Of a DNA stretch of 64,000 nt, positions 1 to 8,394 are shown in pieces. Within the stretch, counting starts at the first letter, position 1. Each line of letters opens with the position of its first letter. The stretch is from Phycisphaerales bacterium (GTDB lineage: Bacteria; Planctomycetota; Phycisphaerae; UBA1845; UTPLA1): NCBI GenBank assembly GCA_022360095.1, contig JAKSDK010000312.1:62001-126000 (forward strand), written 5' to 3'. The translations under genes were made by a program, and so were the position numbers. The notes beneath the pieces were generated by a model. It was not told where the DNA came from, searched no databases, and worked only from the letters and a program-made list of their open reading frames with translations.

Positions 1-1
1 C

Positions 2-1627
2 GGCCTGGACATTACCGAGTTCGCGATGATTTTGGGCATGGATGCCGGTCATATCGACACGGCTCAACCGATCCACGCCATCCTATCCCATCCGAGAGAG
101 TTCGCGGCGTTTCTGACCGGCCGTGGTATTGGCGAGGCAGGCACACCATTTCCGCTGATCGCTTTCACGCCACGTCAACCGTCGGATTTCATGAAGAGGG
201 TGAAAGGATTTGAGAATCGCGCTTTTTCTCAGAGCGGACCATTCGGTCAATATTACCTGCTCATGCGCGACGGTATCGCTTACGTGGCAAACACCAAAAA
301 GCATCTGCGTATGCTTAAGCGCGTTGATGCCGGCGACGGCCTTGCCGATACCTTCGACGAGGATCAGAAGTCATTCTATGCTCGAAATGACGTCGTTCTG
401 CACCTGCCGCTCTCACGGTGGCGGGACAAGGTCGATTTCTACGTGTTCTTCATCACGAATCTGATGCAACTGGGAATCATCGCCCAGCAGAACCCGGAGA
501 ACGTTGAACAAACGCGGGCCATCGCCGAATGGTTCATCGGAGGCATCCGGGAAGCCGTCAAACAGATGGATGCGATCACCCTGGCCTTGGATTTTGACGG
601 CACGACCTTCCGTTTTGATCACCATCACACGTTTGCCGAAGGTCAGTGGGTATCTGACTATTTGAAGCAGGTGCGTCGGGCGGATGTGGACCTCTGGACG
701 TCGCTTCCGGACCGGCCGTTTTTCATGCTCGCGGTGGCCAATTGGCTTTGCCCACCGGAAGTTTCACTCACCGGTCGATTCAGCCAGTTCTATTTCGACG
801 CCGATTTCAGCAAGAAAGAGATGTCGCCAAAGGAACGAAAGAAGCTTTCGGACTGCCTGATGAACTACATAGGCCAGACGCGGGGCATGGAATTCATGCT
901 GACGTCGCCTCCCGGCCAATTTTTTCCGGTGCAGATTCTGGGCAGTGAAACTGTTGAGGACGCACCGAAAGCCCTGGAACAGTTCCGATTCATTCTGGAA
1001 AACGCCGACGAGATGATGTCCGCATTCCTGTCCGGTCGCGCAAAATGCGACGGCAATTTCAAGGAATGTCGGCGCGATGGTGTGCAGTACCTCGAAATGC
1101 CGTTGGACTTTCCAAACATGGCTGAAGAAATGCGGCGCAGACAGGTTGTCTGTTTTCATGGCGAGAAGGCGCGCTATCAGCAGGCGGCGATCACCAAGAC
1201 CAGGCTGGTGTACGCGATTGCTGAACCGCCTCAATCCGTCACTGATTTGATGAATGTCGCGAAATCGGGCAGGAATGTAAACCAAAATGTCCTGGTGCAG
1301 CGGATTCGCAGCCGTCTGCAAGGCGAGGCCAACGTTGCTGTTGTCATGGATGTCGGCCGTGTTCTCGGCATGCTACCTCACATGATGCAGGCCAACTTGG
1401 GGATGGCCGGGAAAGAGGTCAAGCTGCCGATAAGGTGGCCCGATGACGACAAGTTGGACAAGTCGGGCCCTCTTCTGGGGTGGTCCTGTCGGGTTCGCGA
1501 TCGGGCCGTCCATTGTCGATGGGCCATTGATGCCCAGGACGCATTGGAGGCGTTCCAACTGGTCAAGTTCTATACCGGCACCGGCTCTAAGAGCAAGAAA
1601 GCGAAATACAAATCAGCAGCACGATAA
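2..1627 (+). CDS. Exported-type protein of unknown function, 5' end cut by window
   Basis: The reading frame is open to the first base of the window, with eight codons before the first ATG at 26, so the N-terminus is missing. At least 541 residues are present. No catalytic motif is recognised. The first visible part lines up with the next gene downstream: both have a polar stretch followed by a segment ending in a Phe-(Met/Leu)-(Lys/Glu)-Arg-Val pattern (here FMKRV, there FLERV). The two are therefore probably paralogues of a planctomycete family resembling DUF3352 proteins. The C-terminus is lysine-rich. The gap of 142 bases to the next start and the same strand suggest co-transcription. Family membership is an inference from eye alignment; function is unknown. 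Confidence 0.75.
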   Translation, partial: GLDITEFAMILGMDAGHIDTAQPIHAILSHPREFAAFLTGRGIGEAGTPFPLIAFTPRQPSDFMKRVKGFENRAFSQSGPFGQYYLLMRDGIAYVANTKKHLRMLKRVDAGDGLADTFDEDQKSFYARNDVVLHLPLSRWRDKVDFYVFFITNLMQLGIIAQQNPENVEQTRAIAEWFIGGIREAVKQMDAITLALDFDGTTFRFDHHHTFAEGQWVSDYLKQVRRADVDLWTSLPDRPFFMLAVANWLCPPEVSLTGRFSQFYFDADFSKKEMSPKERKKLSDCLMNYIGQTRGMEFMLTSPPGQFFPVQILGSETVEDAPKALEQFRFILENADEMMSAFLSGRAKCDGNFKECRRDGVQYLEMPLDFPNMAEEMRRRQVVCFHGEKARYQQAAITKTRLVYAIAEPPQSVTDLMNVAKSGRNVNQNVLVQRIRSRLQGEANVAVVMDVGRVLGMLPHMMQANLGMAGKEVKLPIRWPDDDKLDKSGPLLGWSCRVRDRAVHCRWAIDAQDALEAFQLVKFYTGTGSKSKKAKYKSAAR

Positions 1628-1769
1628 TCGTTGGCACCGAATTCTCAGCTCGTCGCCGTTTTGCGACGTTGCTTGACGAGTCGGTCGTTTCACCTGATCA
1701 TCCCTTGGCTTATTGTCCCATAACGTTTGTAGGACCATATGTTTTCGATGTTTTTTGCGAAGGAGCAAC

Positions 1770-3569
1770 ATGATGATACGTAGAAACATTGCTTCGTTGT
1801 CTTTGCTTGGTGCGTTTTGCATGACGCTTTTGTCGGCGCTGCCGGTTCACGCCGCCGGCCCGAAGGAGATGCTCAAGCTGGTTCCGGAAGACGCGTGGGG
1901 TTTCGTCTTCCTTCCTTCCCTCGAGGTCGTCGATCAGAAGGCGTCCCAACTTAACGACTTATTGAAGCTGCAGCTTCCCGCGCCCGTGTCGCCGATGGTG
2001 TTGGGCCCGCCGTTCAATTGGGGTGACTCCGTTGATATGAAGAGCCCGATCTGCATTGTTGTCACGGATGTCCAAAAGGCCGGAATGGAGGCATTTGCAC
2101 TGATCATTCCCGCGAAGGATCCGAAGGCGTTCCTGGAGAGGGTCAATGCTCAAGAGCCGCAAGAGGGGGTTTGCAAGTGTATGGTCATGGGCATGCCCTC
2201 GTTTGCCGCCGTCAAAGATAAGTTCGTGATTCTGGGTCAGAATCAAAACGTTGTTTCTCGAGTATCCAAGGCGAAGAAGAGCATTGGTGATGGGTTTGGC
2301 GACACTCGTTTGTCGGCTCTCGCCAAGAGCGACATCTTCATCAGCATTTCCGTCCGGACTGCGCTGGCCGCTTACAAAGACATGATCATGGGGATGCTCC
2401 CCATGATTCAGGGTGCGGCAGGCCCGGCCGGCGCGGACCTGAAACAGACCGTTGAAATGTTCATGCAGATGTCCGCCCTGGACTTCGGTTTCACCTTCAA
2501 CAACAAGGAGGGCTTTTCTGTTCGTATGCTCCTGACTCCAAAGGAGGACAGCGACCTTGAGAAGCTGATGAAGGACGGCAAGGAATCCAGCGATTCACTT
2601 CTTTCGATTTTGCCAGGGGAAAAATACCTCTTCGCGGCCGGATGGACCGGCGGCTACAGCGAGTATTCCGAAAAGTTCGGCGGTCGCGACCCGATCACGC
2701 AGGCGGCCAAGAACACGGAAGGCACCAATGAAAAGGCCGCCAAGGCCATTGATGAAGAAGTCCGGAAATTGAAGAAAGCCGCCACCCGGTTGGCCGTCAG
2801 CGCCAGTGCGTTGCCGGCGGGAAAGAGTGGTATGCTGGGTTTGACGTTCGTGGCGGAAACCCAGGATTCGGGCGAATTCCTGAAGAGTCTCCGCAAGATT
2901 TACGAGACGTATTGGAGTATTTCGGATGACGAGGACTTCGAAACGTATAAGGACGCCTTGGCCCATGCCAAGGATGCCGAGACGATCGGTGGGTACAAGG
3001 TCGATACGATCACCGTCGTGAAGATGGAGCCCTTTGCTGAATTGTTTGGGTTTGAACTGGGTGAAAATGCGGACTCATTACGGGCCGTCCTGGGCAAGGA
3101 CTTCATGGTTCGTTTCGGCGCAGTCGGCGACAAGCACTTTGTTCTCTCGTTCGGCGGGGGCAAGGAACGGTATGAGAAGATCTGCAAATCAATCACCTCC
3201 AGCGGCGGCTCGCTTTCAGAGGACAAGGGCATTGGAAAAATGGCGGGCCGATTGCCGAGTCCCCGATCGTTTGAGGCCTATGTCGCCGTCGACAACATTC
3301 TCCAGATGTTCAAGACCTTGGCCAAGCTTGTCGAAGACGAGGACATTCCGGTCGAGATTCCCAAGATTGACGCGCCGATGGCCTTTTCGGCGGCACAGCT
3401 CGGCAGTGTGATGCAGGCGGAAATGATCGTTCCCGTGAAACTCATCACAGGGGTCAAGGTGTTCATCGATGAGCTTGAGAAGGCCGAGATGAGAGCATTT
3501 GACGAAGAGGAAGATGAAGAAGATGAAGAAGATGATATAGAAATGGCCGAGGACGAGGAGGAAGAATAG
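1770..3569 (+). CDS. Exported protein of unknown function with polyacidic C-terminal tail
   Basis: The chosen start at 1770 (with ATG 1773 as an equal alternative) follows AAGGAG at 1760-1765; an earlier ATG at 1713 would add a non-signal-like leader. The product begins with basic residues and a hydrophobic run ending in a signal-peptidase-like VHA site near residue 28, so it is predicted to be exported. The roughly 570-residue mature part has no recognised catalytic motif and is paralogous to the upstream gene. The last 23 residues are almost entirely Asp and Glu. A strong terminator follows. It resembles large planctomycete exported proteins loosely grouped with DUF3352; role unknown. Confidence 0.8.
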   Translation: MMIRRNIASLSLLGAFCMTLLSALPVHAAGPKEMLKLVPEDAWGFVFLPSLEVVDQKASQLNDLLKLQLPAPVSPMVLGPPFNWGDSVDMKSPICIVVTDVQKAGMEAFALIIPAKDPKAFLERVNAQEPQEGVCKCMVMGMPSFAAVKDKFVILGQNQNVVSRVSKAKKSIGDGFGDTRLSALAKSDIFISISVRTALAAYKDMIMGMLPMIQGAAGPAGADLKQTVEMFMQMSALDFGFTFNNKEGFSVRMLLTPKEDSDLEKLMKDGKESSDSLLSILPGEKYLFAAGWTGGYSEYSEKFGGRDPITQAAKNTEGTNEKAAKAIDEEVRKLKKAATRLAVSASALPAGKSGMLGLTFVAETQDSGEFLKSLRKIYETYWSISDDEDFETYKDALAHAKDAETIGGYKVDTITVVKMEPFAELFGFELGENADSLRAVLGKDFMVRFGAVGDKHFVLSFGGGKERYEKICKSITSSGGSLSEDKGIGKMAGRLPSPRSFEAYVAVDNILQMFKTLAKLVEDEDIPVEIPKIDAPMAFSAAQLGSVMQAEMIVPVKLITGVKVFIDELEKAEMRAFDEEEDEEDEEDDIEMAEDEEEE

Positions 3570-3634
3570 GCGGACGGCCTCGTCGAAATCTCCGTCGAAG
3601 GCGGATTAGAATCAGAGTCATTCTCAATTCCCAC

Positions 3635-3670
3635 GGGGCTGGCGCTCATCTGGCGTGCAGCCCCTTTTTT
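3635..3670 (+). terminator. Rho-independent terminator
   Basis: GGGGCTG at 3635-3641 pairs with CAGCCCC at 3658-3664 and is followed by six T residues. It lies 66 bases after the stop of the exported protein and ends that transcript. Confidence 0.8.
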
Positions 3671-3798
3671 GGTTTGGCTGCGTAAGTTTTGGCCAGGCAT
3701 GTTGTCGTTTCCGGCGGTCGGTTGCATCATAATCCGGCGGAACAACCGGCTGACGTGCGGTTGAGTAAGTTTGCTCTGCTGATTTAGGGGTCAGGAAA

Positions 3799-4374
3799 AT
3801 GAAGCTTTATACGCGAAACGGCGATGACGGCGGCACGGTCCTGTTTGACGGCACTCGTGTCCGCAAATGCGATCGGCGCGTGGATGCCTATGGGATGGTC
3901 GACGAACTGAACGCCCATGTGGGGGTGGCCGCGGCGCTCGCTTCGCAACAAAGCACGGATGCGACGATCCGTGTGCTCCACGAACGATTGACGCAGATTC
4001 AGAGTGAACTGTTCACGATCGGGGCTGAGCTGGCCACGCCGGCCGAGTCGAAGAATCGTGACAAGATTTCGCACACTCAGCCGGAGCAGGCGGTGCGACT
4101 GGAAGCATGGATTGACGAGGCGTCGGAGCCGTTGGCGCCGCTGAGATCGTTCGTGCTGCCCGGCGGTGGACTCCTGGCGTCGCAATTGCACGTTTGTCGG
4201 ACCGTCTGCAGGCGTGCCGAGCGGGGCGTCGTGGCTCTTTCTGCGGAAACTGAGATCAGTCCGCCGGTGCTCGTGTTTCTTAACAGGTTGAGTGATCTTT
4301 TTTTTGCATGGGCGCGATTGGCGAACCACGCGGCGGGGGTGGCCGATGTTCCCTGGTCAGACTCGACATCATAG
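3799..4374 (+). CDS. pduO: PduO-type ATP:cob(I)alamin adenosyltransferase
   Basis: Predicted to transfer the adenosyl group of ATP to cob(I)alamin, giving adenosylcobalamin (EC 2.5.1.17), in the cytosol. The 191-residue length is normal for the PduO/MMAB family. Visible family motifs are the N-terminal YTRxGDDGGT loop (4-13), the RVDAYGxVDEL segment (27-37), LPGG (120-123), RTVCRRAER (134-142) and the closing LNRLSDLFF (161-169). The loop reads NGDDGGT instead of the usual TGDDGTT, a mild departure. Weak AGGGG/AGGA ribosome sites precede ATG 3799. No cobalamin-biosynthesis or B12-enzyme gene is adjacent. The 3' end overlaps the convergent mlaD gene by six bases. Confidence 0.93.
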   Translation: MKLYTRNGDDGGTVLFDGTRVRKCDRRVDAYGMVDELNAHVGVAAALASQQSTDATIRVLHERLTQIQSELFTIGAELATPAESKNRDKISHTQPEQAVRLEAWIDEASEPLAPLRSFVLPGGGLLASQLHVCRTVCRRAERGVVALSAETEISPPVLVFLNRLSDLFFAWARLANHAAGVADVPWSDSTS

Positions 4375-5391
4375 GCCTGCCTTGATTTTCAGTTCCCCCT
4401 TCTTTGCCAGGTTCATCACTTCTCGGAAATCATCCAACGCCTTGGTCAGGCGTCGAGCGGACAGCAGGAGTTCCTCGTAGAGTCGGTTGTCGTTGAGCAT
4501 CAACCCCATGGTGCCTTTCTTGCTGTTGAGCGACGCCAGGGATTGATCCAGATTCGCGAGCACCGAGGAAATCTTGTCCACGGTCACCGCCAATCGGCGG
4601 ACAAGTTGATCCGTATTCTGGACAATCTGTTTGCCTTGATTGGCCAGGCCCTTGACTTCGTCCATGACCTCAACGCCTTGTTTGGACATCGTTTTCGCAT
4701 TGGCGAGCAGTTGTTTGAGATTGTCACGGTTTTCGGTGTCGCCGATGATCTGGTTGAGGTGATCCAGCGCCTTGTCGAAACGCTCGACCACGGTGGCCAG
4801 ATTGGCCGTGACGCCCTTGAGGTCCACATCCTTTATGCGACGGGGCTCCAGGAGCGTCTCCAGGTTCTTCGCCACGGGCGTGAGCGCCGACGCCAGATTG
4901 CCGATCTCGACGGTTGCGCGTCGCAGCGACTCCTGCATCTCGGACGGCACGATCTGATCGGCCACCGGGATCATGCGTCCGTTGATGATCGCCTTGCCGT
5001 CGCGCGTGAGCATCTCAGGCTGGCCCGTGTCGTCGACGACGATGCGAACCATTGGACGTCCGATGCTCATGACGTTGGAAGCGACTTCGACATGCGAGTT
5101 GACCGGCAAGTCGTATTCCGCGTTGATGGCGACGACGATGCGAACGCCAAGCCCCAGTTGGCGCTTGTCGATGAATTCGATTTTCTTGGTTTCGCCGATC
5201 CGTTTTCCGTTGAGCGTCACGCTTTGTCCATCCTGGATTCCCACGACCTCTTTCGGGAAGTCCACATTGATGTCGTACGTTTCCGCAAAAACCGTTTGAC
5301 CCCCGCCGAACATGACGACCAACACGCCGACCAGGACGAGGGCGGTCAGCGCAAAAACGCCTACGATTGTTTTTTGATGTTGCTCTGCCAT
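4369..5391 (-). CDS. mlaD: MlaD-like MCE-domain lipid transport protein
   Basis: Substrate-binding/tunnel subunit of an Mla-type phospholipid ABC transporter, anchored in the inner membrane and facing the periplasm. Residues 9-29 form one hydrophobic anchor, residues about 38-125 form a single MCE domain with the typical GxRIGxVxxI-like strand-loop, and residues 150-340 are a long amphipathic helical region. At 340 residues it is longer than proteobacterial MlaD (about 180), which fits the longer MCE proteins of other phyla. It is the last gene of mlaE-mlaF-mlaD, 10 bases after mlaF. No MlaB STAS protein or MlaC carrier is visible here. Direction of lipid flow cannot be told from sequence. 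Confidence 0.9.
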   Translation of the reverse strand: MAEQHQKTIVGVFALTALVLVGVLVVMFGGGQTVFAETYDINVDFPKEVVGIQDGQSVTLNGKRIGETKKIEFIDKRQLGLGVRIVVAINAEYDLPVNSHVEVASNVMSIGRPMVRIVVDDTGQPEMLTRDGKAIINGRMIPVADQIVPSEMQESLRRATVEIGNLASALTPVAKNLETLLEPRRIKDVDLKGVTANLATVVERFDKALDHLNQIIGDTENRDNLKQLLANAKTMSKQGVEVMDEVKGLANQGKQIVQNTDQLVRRLAVTVDKISSVLANLDQSLASLNSKKGTMGLMLNDNRLYEELLLSARRLTKALDDFREVMNLAKKGELKIKAGL

Positions 5392-5401
5392 ATCACTTTC
5401 C

Positions 5402-6205
5402 TCACTTTGTCAGGTCTTCGATTTGGACGTTCAGGGCTTCCAGATCCTGAGGAGCGGCCCGGCCGTCAACAAACCGGCGAACATCAGTGTCATCGGACGT
5501 CTTGTACCATTCCGGTGAGCCGTCGGCGATAAACTTGCCTTTGTGCAGCATCACAATCCGATCGGCGACCTTGAAAGCGCTTGCCATATCATGGGTGACG
5601 ACGATGCTCGTGACCTGCAGCTCTCGTTTGAGTTTCAAAATCAGCTCGTTGATCACATCCGCACGGACCGGGTCCAGCCCCGTCGTCGGCTCGTCGTACA
5701 GGACGACTTCCGGATCGAGCGCGATGGCCCGAGCCAGCGCCACTCGCTTTCTCTGGCCTCCCGAAAGTTCGGAGGGCCGGCGCGACTGGAGTCCTTCCAG
5801 TCCCACCATGCGAAGCTTCTCGGCGATGATTCGATCGAGTTCTTCTTGCGTGCACTTGGTATGCTCCAACACCGGAAAGCCGATGTTTTCGGCAACGCTC
5901 ATCGAGTCGAACAAGGCCCCCATTTGAAACAGAAAACCGATATGACGGCGGATTTCGACCAACTCCTGCTCCGAGCGACGGTCGATGCGTTTTCCGTGGA
6001 AGAAAACCTCTCCGGAGTCGGGGCGAAGCAGCCCCACGATGTGTTTGAGGAGCACGCTCTTTCCCGTTCCTGATTCACCGATCACAACGGTCGTCTGCCC
6101 CAGATTCAGGGACAAGTTGATTTGATCCAGCACCCGCAAAGGGCCGAATCGCTTGCTGACACTTCGCAATTCGATGATGGGTCCGTTATGTGACGAATCG
6201 CCCAA
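5402..6205 (-). CDS. mlaF: MlaF-like ABC transporter ATPase
   Basis: Energises the MlaE permease by ATP hydrolysis at the cytoplasmic face. All ABC motifs are intact: Walker A GESGTGKS (43-50), Q-loop Gln94 in FLFQMGALFDSMSV, signature LSGGQ (147-151), Walker B ending LYDEP (169-173) and the switch His205. The LFQMGALFDSM stretch is typical of the Mla/Ttg2A subgroup rather than other importers. The 267-residue length is normal. It sits 45 bases after mlaE and 10 bases before mlaD, so the three genes form one operon. Confidence 0.95.
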   Translation of the reverse strand: MGDSSHNGPIIELRSVSKRFGPLRVLDQINLSLNLGQTTVVIGESGTGKSVLLKHIVGLLRPDSGEVFFHGKRIDRRSEQELVEIRRHIGFLFQMGALFDSMSVAENIGFPVLEHTKCTQEELDRIIAEKLRMVGLEGLQSRRPSELSGGQRKRVALARAIALDPEVVLYDEPTTGLDPVRADVINELILKLKRELQVTSIVVTHDMASAFKVADRIVMLHKGKFIADGSPEWYKTSDDTDVRRFVDGRAAPQDLEALNVQIEDLTK

Positions 6206-6250
6206 AGCCTTGGCTCCGAAAAGGCTCGACCTGAAAGCAGGTCGCCCTTC

Positions 6251-7096
6251 TCATAATAGGGAACGAAATCCCCAAAAATGCTCACTGATCTGTTGCAAAA
6301 TGACCGCGAGGACATAGTCCAGAATGAGGATGGCAATAAACGACGTCACGAACGCTTCGGTGCAGGCTCGTCCGACGCCCTCGGCCCCCGCACGGCAATG
6401 AAACCCCTTGTAACAGCTGATCAGGCCCAGCGCCGCGCCGAAGAAAAAGCCCTTAAGGATGCCGCTAAAAAGATCAAAGTTTTCCACGGCCTCCCGGGTA
6501 TATTCCCAGTAGGGGCCGCTGTCGATGCCGCTTTGGATCACGGACACAAACCAGCCGCCCAAGGCGCCCGTGAAATCGGCGAACAGCGTCAACGTCGGCG
6601 TAAGCAGAAAACAGGCCAGCACACGTGGAGCAACGAGATATCGGATTGGGTTCACTCCCATGCTCCGTAGGGCGTCGATTTGTTCCGTCACACTCATTGT
6701 CCCGAGCTCTGCCGTCAACGCACCGCCGATTCGCCCCGCCAGCATGATGCCGGCCAGCACCGGTCCCAGTTCACGGACCACCGAGAGATTCACGACGGCC
6801 CCCATGCGTTCTTCAAGACCGACGGCCCGGAATTGCTCAATGGCCTGCACCGCCAGGACCATGCCGACGAACGCGCCCGTGATCAGGATCACCGGCAATG
6901 AGCGGTAGCCGACTTCATAGAGCTGTGGAACGAGGAGGCGCCAGTTTTGCGGGAGCAAGCTGCCCCGAAGCATCCACCAGGCCGTTTGTCCGGCGAAGAT
7001 CCAAAAATCTCCGAAACGATCCACGGCTCTACGAGTCCGCGCCCAGTGACCGTCGGACCGGGCGATGGCGGACGTTGTCGTTAAGTCATTCGTCAC
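6251..7096 (-). CDS. mlaE: MlaE-like ABC transporter permease
   Basis: Inner-membrane permease of the Mla lipid transporter. It has an amphipathic N-terminal region, about five to six hydrophobic segments, and the hallmark MlaE loop with ELGPVLAGIMLAGRIGG starting at residue 109, followed by an ExGTMxVTEQIDALRSMG stretch that contacts the ATPase. The start is GTG 7096, supported by GGGAG eight bases upstream. It leads the mlaE-mlaF-mlaD operon and lies about 190 bases downstream of the sigma-factor gene on the same strand. Family is clear; whether it imports or exports lipids is not. Confidence 0.94.
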   Translation of the reverse strand: MTNDLTTTSAIARSDGHWARTRRAVDRFGDFWIFAGQTAWWMLRGSLLPQNWRLLVPQLYEVGYRSLPVILITGAFVGMVLAVQAIEQFRAVGLEERMGAVVNLSVVRELGPVLAGIMLAGRIGGALTAELGTMSVTEQIDALRSMGVNPIRYLVAPRVLACFLLTPTLTLFADFTGALGGWFVSVIQSGIDSGPYWEYTREAVENFDLFSGILKGFFFGAALGLISCYKGFHCRAGAEGVGRACTEAFVTSFIAILILDYVLAVILQQISEHFWGFRSLL

Positions 7097-7284
7097 AAAG
7101 CGACTCCCACGTGGTTGGCGTTCTAACCAGGGGGCCTGAGGCTGTCAATTTATTATGGCGAACGGTTTCAATGGCGTCGAATCGTGCCTGTTTGGGCAAT
7201 CATCCCATGCGCTTCCACTATTTATACTCGGAGGCCGGATGAATGGATGCGTGTCGAGGCGGGGGGGGCGAAGTCATCTTGGTT

Positions 7285-8163
7285 TCAGAGTTGATCTGAG
7301 AGAATCCTCTCGAGCTTGCGGAGCGCTTCCCCTTCGAGTTGGCGGACACGCTCGCGCGTCAAACCGATTCGAGCACCGATTTCTTTCAGCGTCATGGGTT
7401 CTTCGTCCGTAAGCCCGTATCGCAGTCGGAGGATGTTCGCTTCTCGCTCATCCAAAGCATCGAGCAGTTTTTGAATCATTTCCGACTCGGCCTGGTTAAA
7501 AATCGCCTCCTCCGGGGTGGGGGCCTTTTCGTCCGGCAACATGTCGGACAACGTGCCGCCTTCACTTGCGGACGACTGTGTGGGCGCGCTGAATGCACGA
7601 ACCGCTCGCTTGATAATCCGCACCTTGCGTTCGGGCAATTGCATTCGCTCGGCAATTTCCTGAATCCCCGGGGCTCGGCCGAGTTCCTCCAGAAGTTCGC
7701 GATGGACCTGTTTCCAACGAGCGATCATTTCCACCATGTAGGCCGGGATGTGGACGGGTTGAACCGTATTGATCAGGGCCCGCTTTATGGCTTGTTTGAT
7801 CCACCAACTTGAATATGTGCTGAATCTCGAACCCATATCCGGGTCGAAGCCTTCGACGGCCCGTAGAAGGCCAAGGTTGCCCTCCTCGATCAGGTCGGCC
7901 ATCGACATCCCGCGATTGGAATAGGACTTTGCGATGCTGACGACCAGCCTGAGGTTGGCGCGGATCATTCGCTCTCTGGCCTGGTTGCCGAGTTGTTCGA
8001 GTTCTTCTTTTTCAGCGAGGGTGATTTCGGCGCGAGCAAAAAGACTGGTCGCGGAAATGCCGCGCGTGATGGCCCGAGCCAGTTCCCGCTCCTCTTCGGC
8101 CGACAAGAGAGGGCACTCGTTGATCTGCTTGAGGTATTGTTGTAGACCAGGCTCAACTGCGAT
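7285..8163 (-). CDS. Sigma-70 family RNA polymerase sigma factor, probable non-NTG (ATC) start
   Basis: A primary-type or group 2 sigma factor. Region 2 is intact (NLRLVVSIAKSY, DLIEEGNLGLLRAVEGFD, FSTYSSWWIKQAI), region 3 follows, and region 4 ends with the helix-turn-helix MTLKEIGARIGLTRERVRQLE. The first NTG start is TTG 8106, but the frame continues upstream with conserved region 1.2 sequence (LQQYLKQINECPLL) as far as a TAA at 8167-8169, with no ATG, GTG, TTG or CTG in between. The best remaining start is ATC at 8161-8163, eight bases after GAGGG, giving 292 residues. If TTG 8106 is used the protein is 273 residues and loses region 1.2. The long acidic region 1.1 of RpoD is absent. It lies upstream of mlaEFD and downstream of rpsA on the same strand. 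Confidence 0.9.
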   Translation of the reverse strand: MAVEPGLQQYLKQINECPLLSAEEERELARAITRGISATSLFARAEITLAEKEELEQLGNQARERMIRANLRLVVSIAKSYSNRGMSMADLIEEGNLGLLRAVEGFDPDMGSRFSTYSSWWIKQAIKRALINTVQPVHIPAYMVEMIARWKQVHRELLEELGRAPGIQEIAERMQLPERKVRIIKRAVRAFSAPTQSSASEGGTLSDMLPDEKAPTPEEAIFNQAESEMIQKLLDALDEREANILRLRYGLTDEEPMTLKEIGARIGLTRERVRQLEGEALRKLERILSDQL

Positions 8164-8219
8164 GGCTTAGGCCCTCAATCGTTGCAAACTCTCCACGCAC
8201 CGATAACCGCTTCGACACG

Positions 8220-8225
8220 ATTATA
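8220..8225 (-). promoter_or_regulatory. Possible -10 box for the sigma-factor gene
   Basis: A perfect TATAAT on the minus strand lies 56 bases upstream of the proposed ATC start. No good -35 box is found 16-18 bases further up, so this is a partial match only. Confidence 0.3.
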
Positions 8226-8394
8226 TTAGATCGGTCTTGCTGAGGCTTCAGTTCTCAACATTTTCCGTGGGGCGTGTACTTTACCACGATCGTTTGTGGC
8301 AGACCCAAAGTTATCGGCTGCGGATATACGCAATGATTGCGCGAGTTTCCTCGATGACTCGCTTACTTCGGACAGCCGAGCAAGCTCGTCCGAC

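Noticed and set aside
1713..1769. Earlier ATG for the acidic-tailed exported protein
   Set aside because: Would place 19 residues before the signal peptide and lacks a ribosome site, while 1770/1773 follows AAGGAG.
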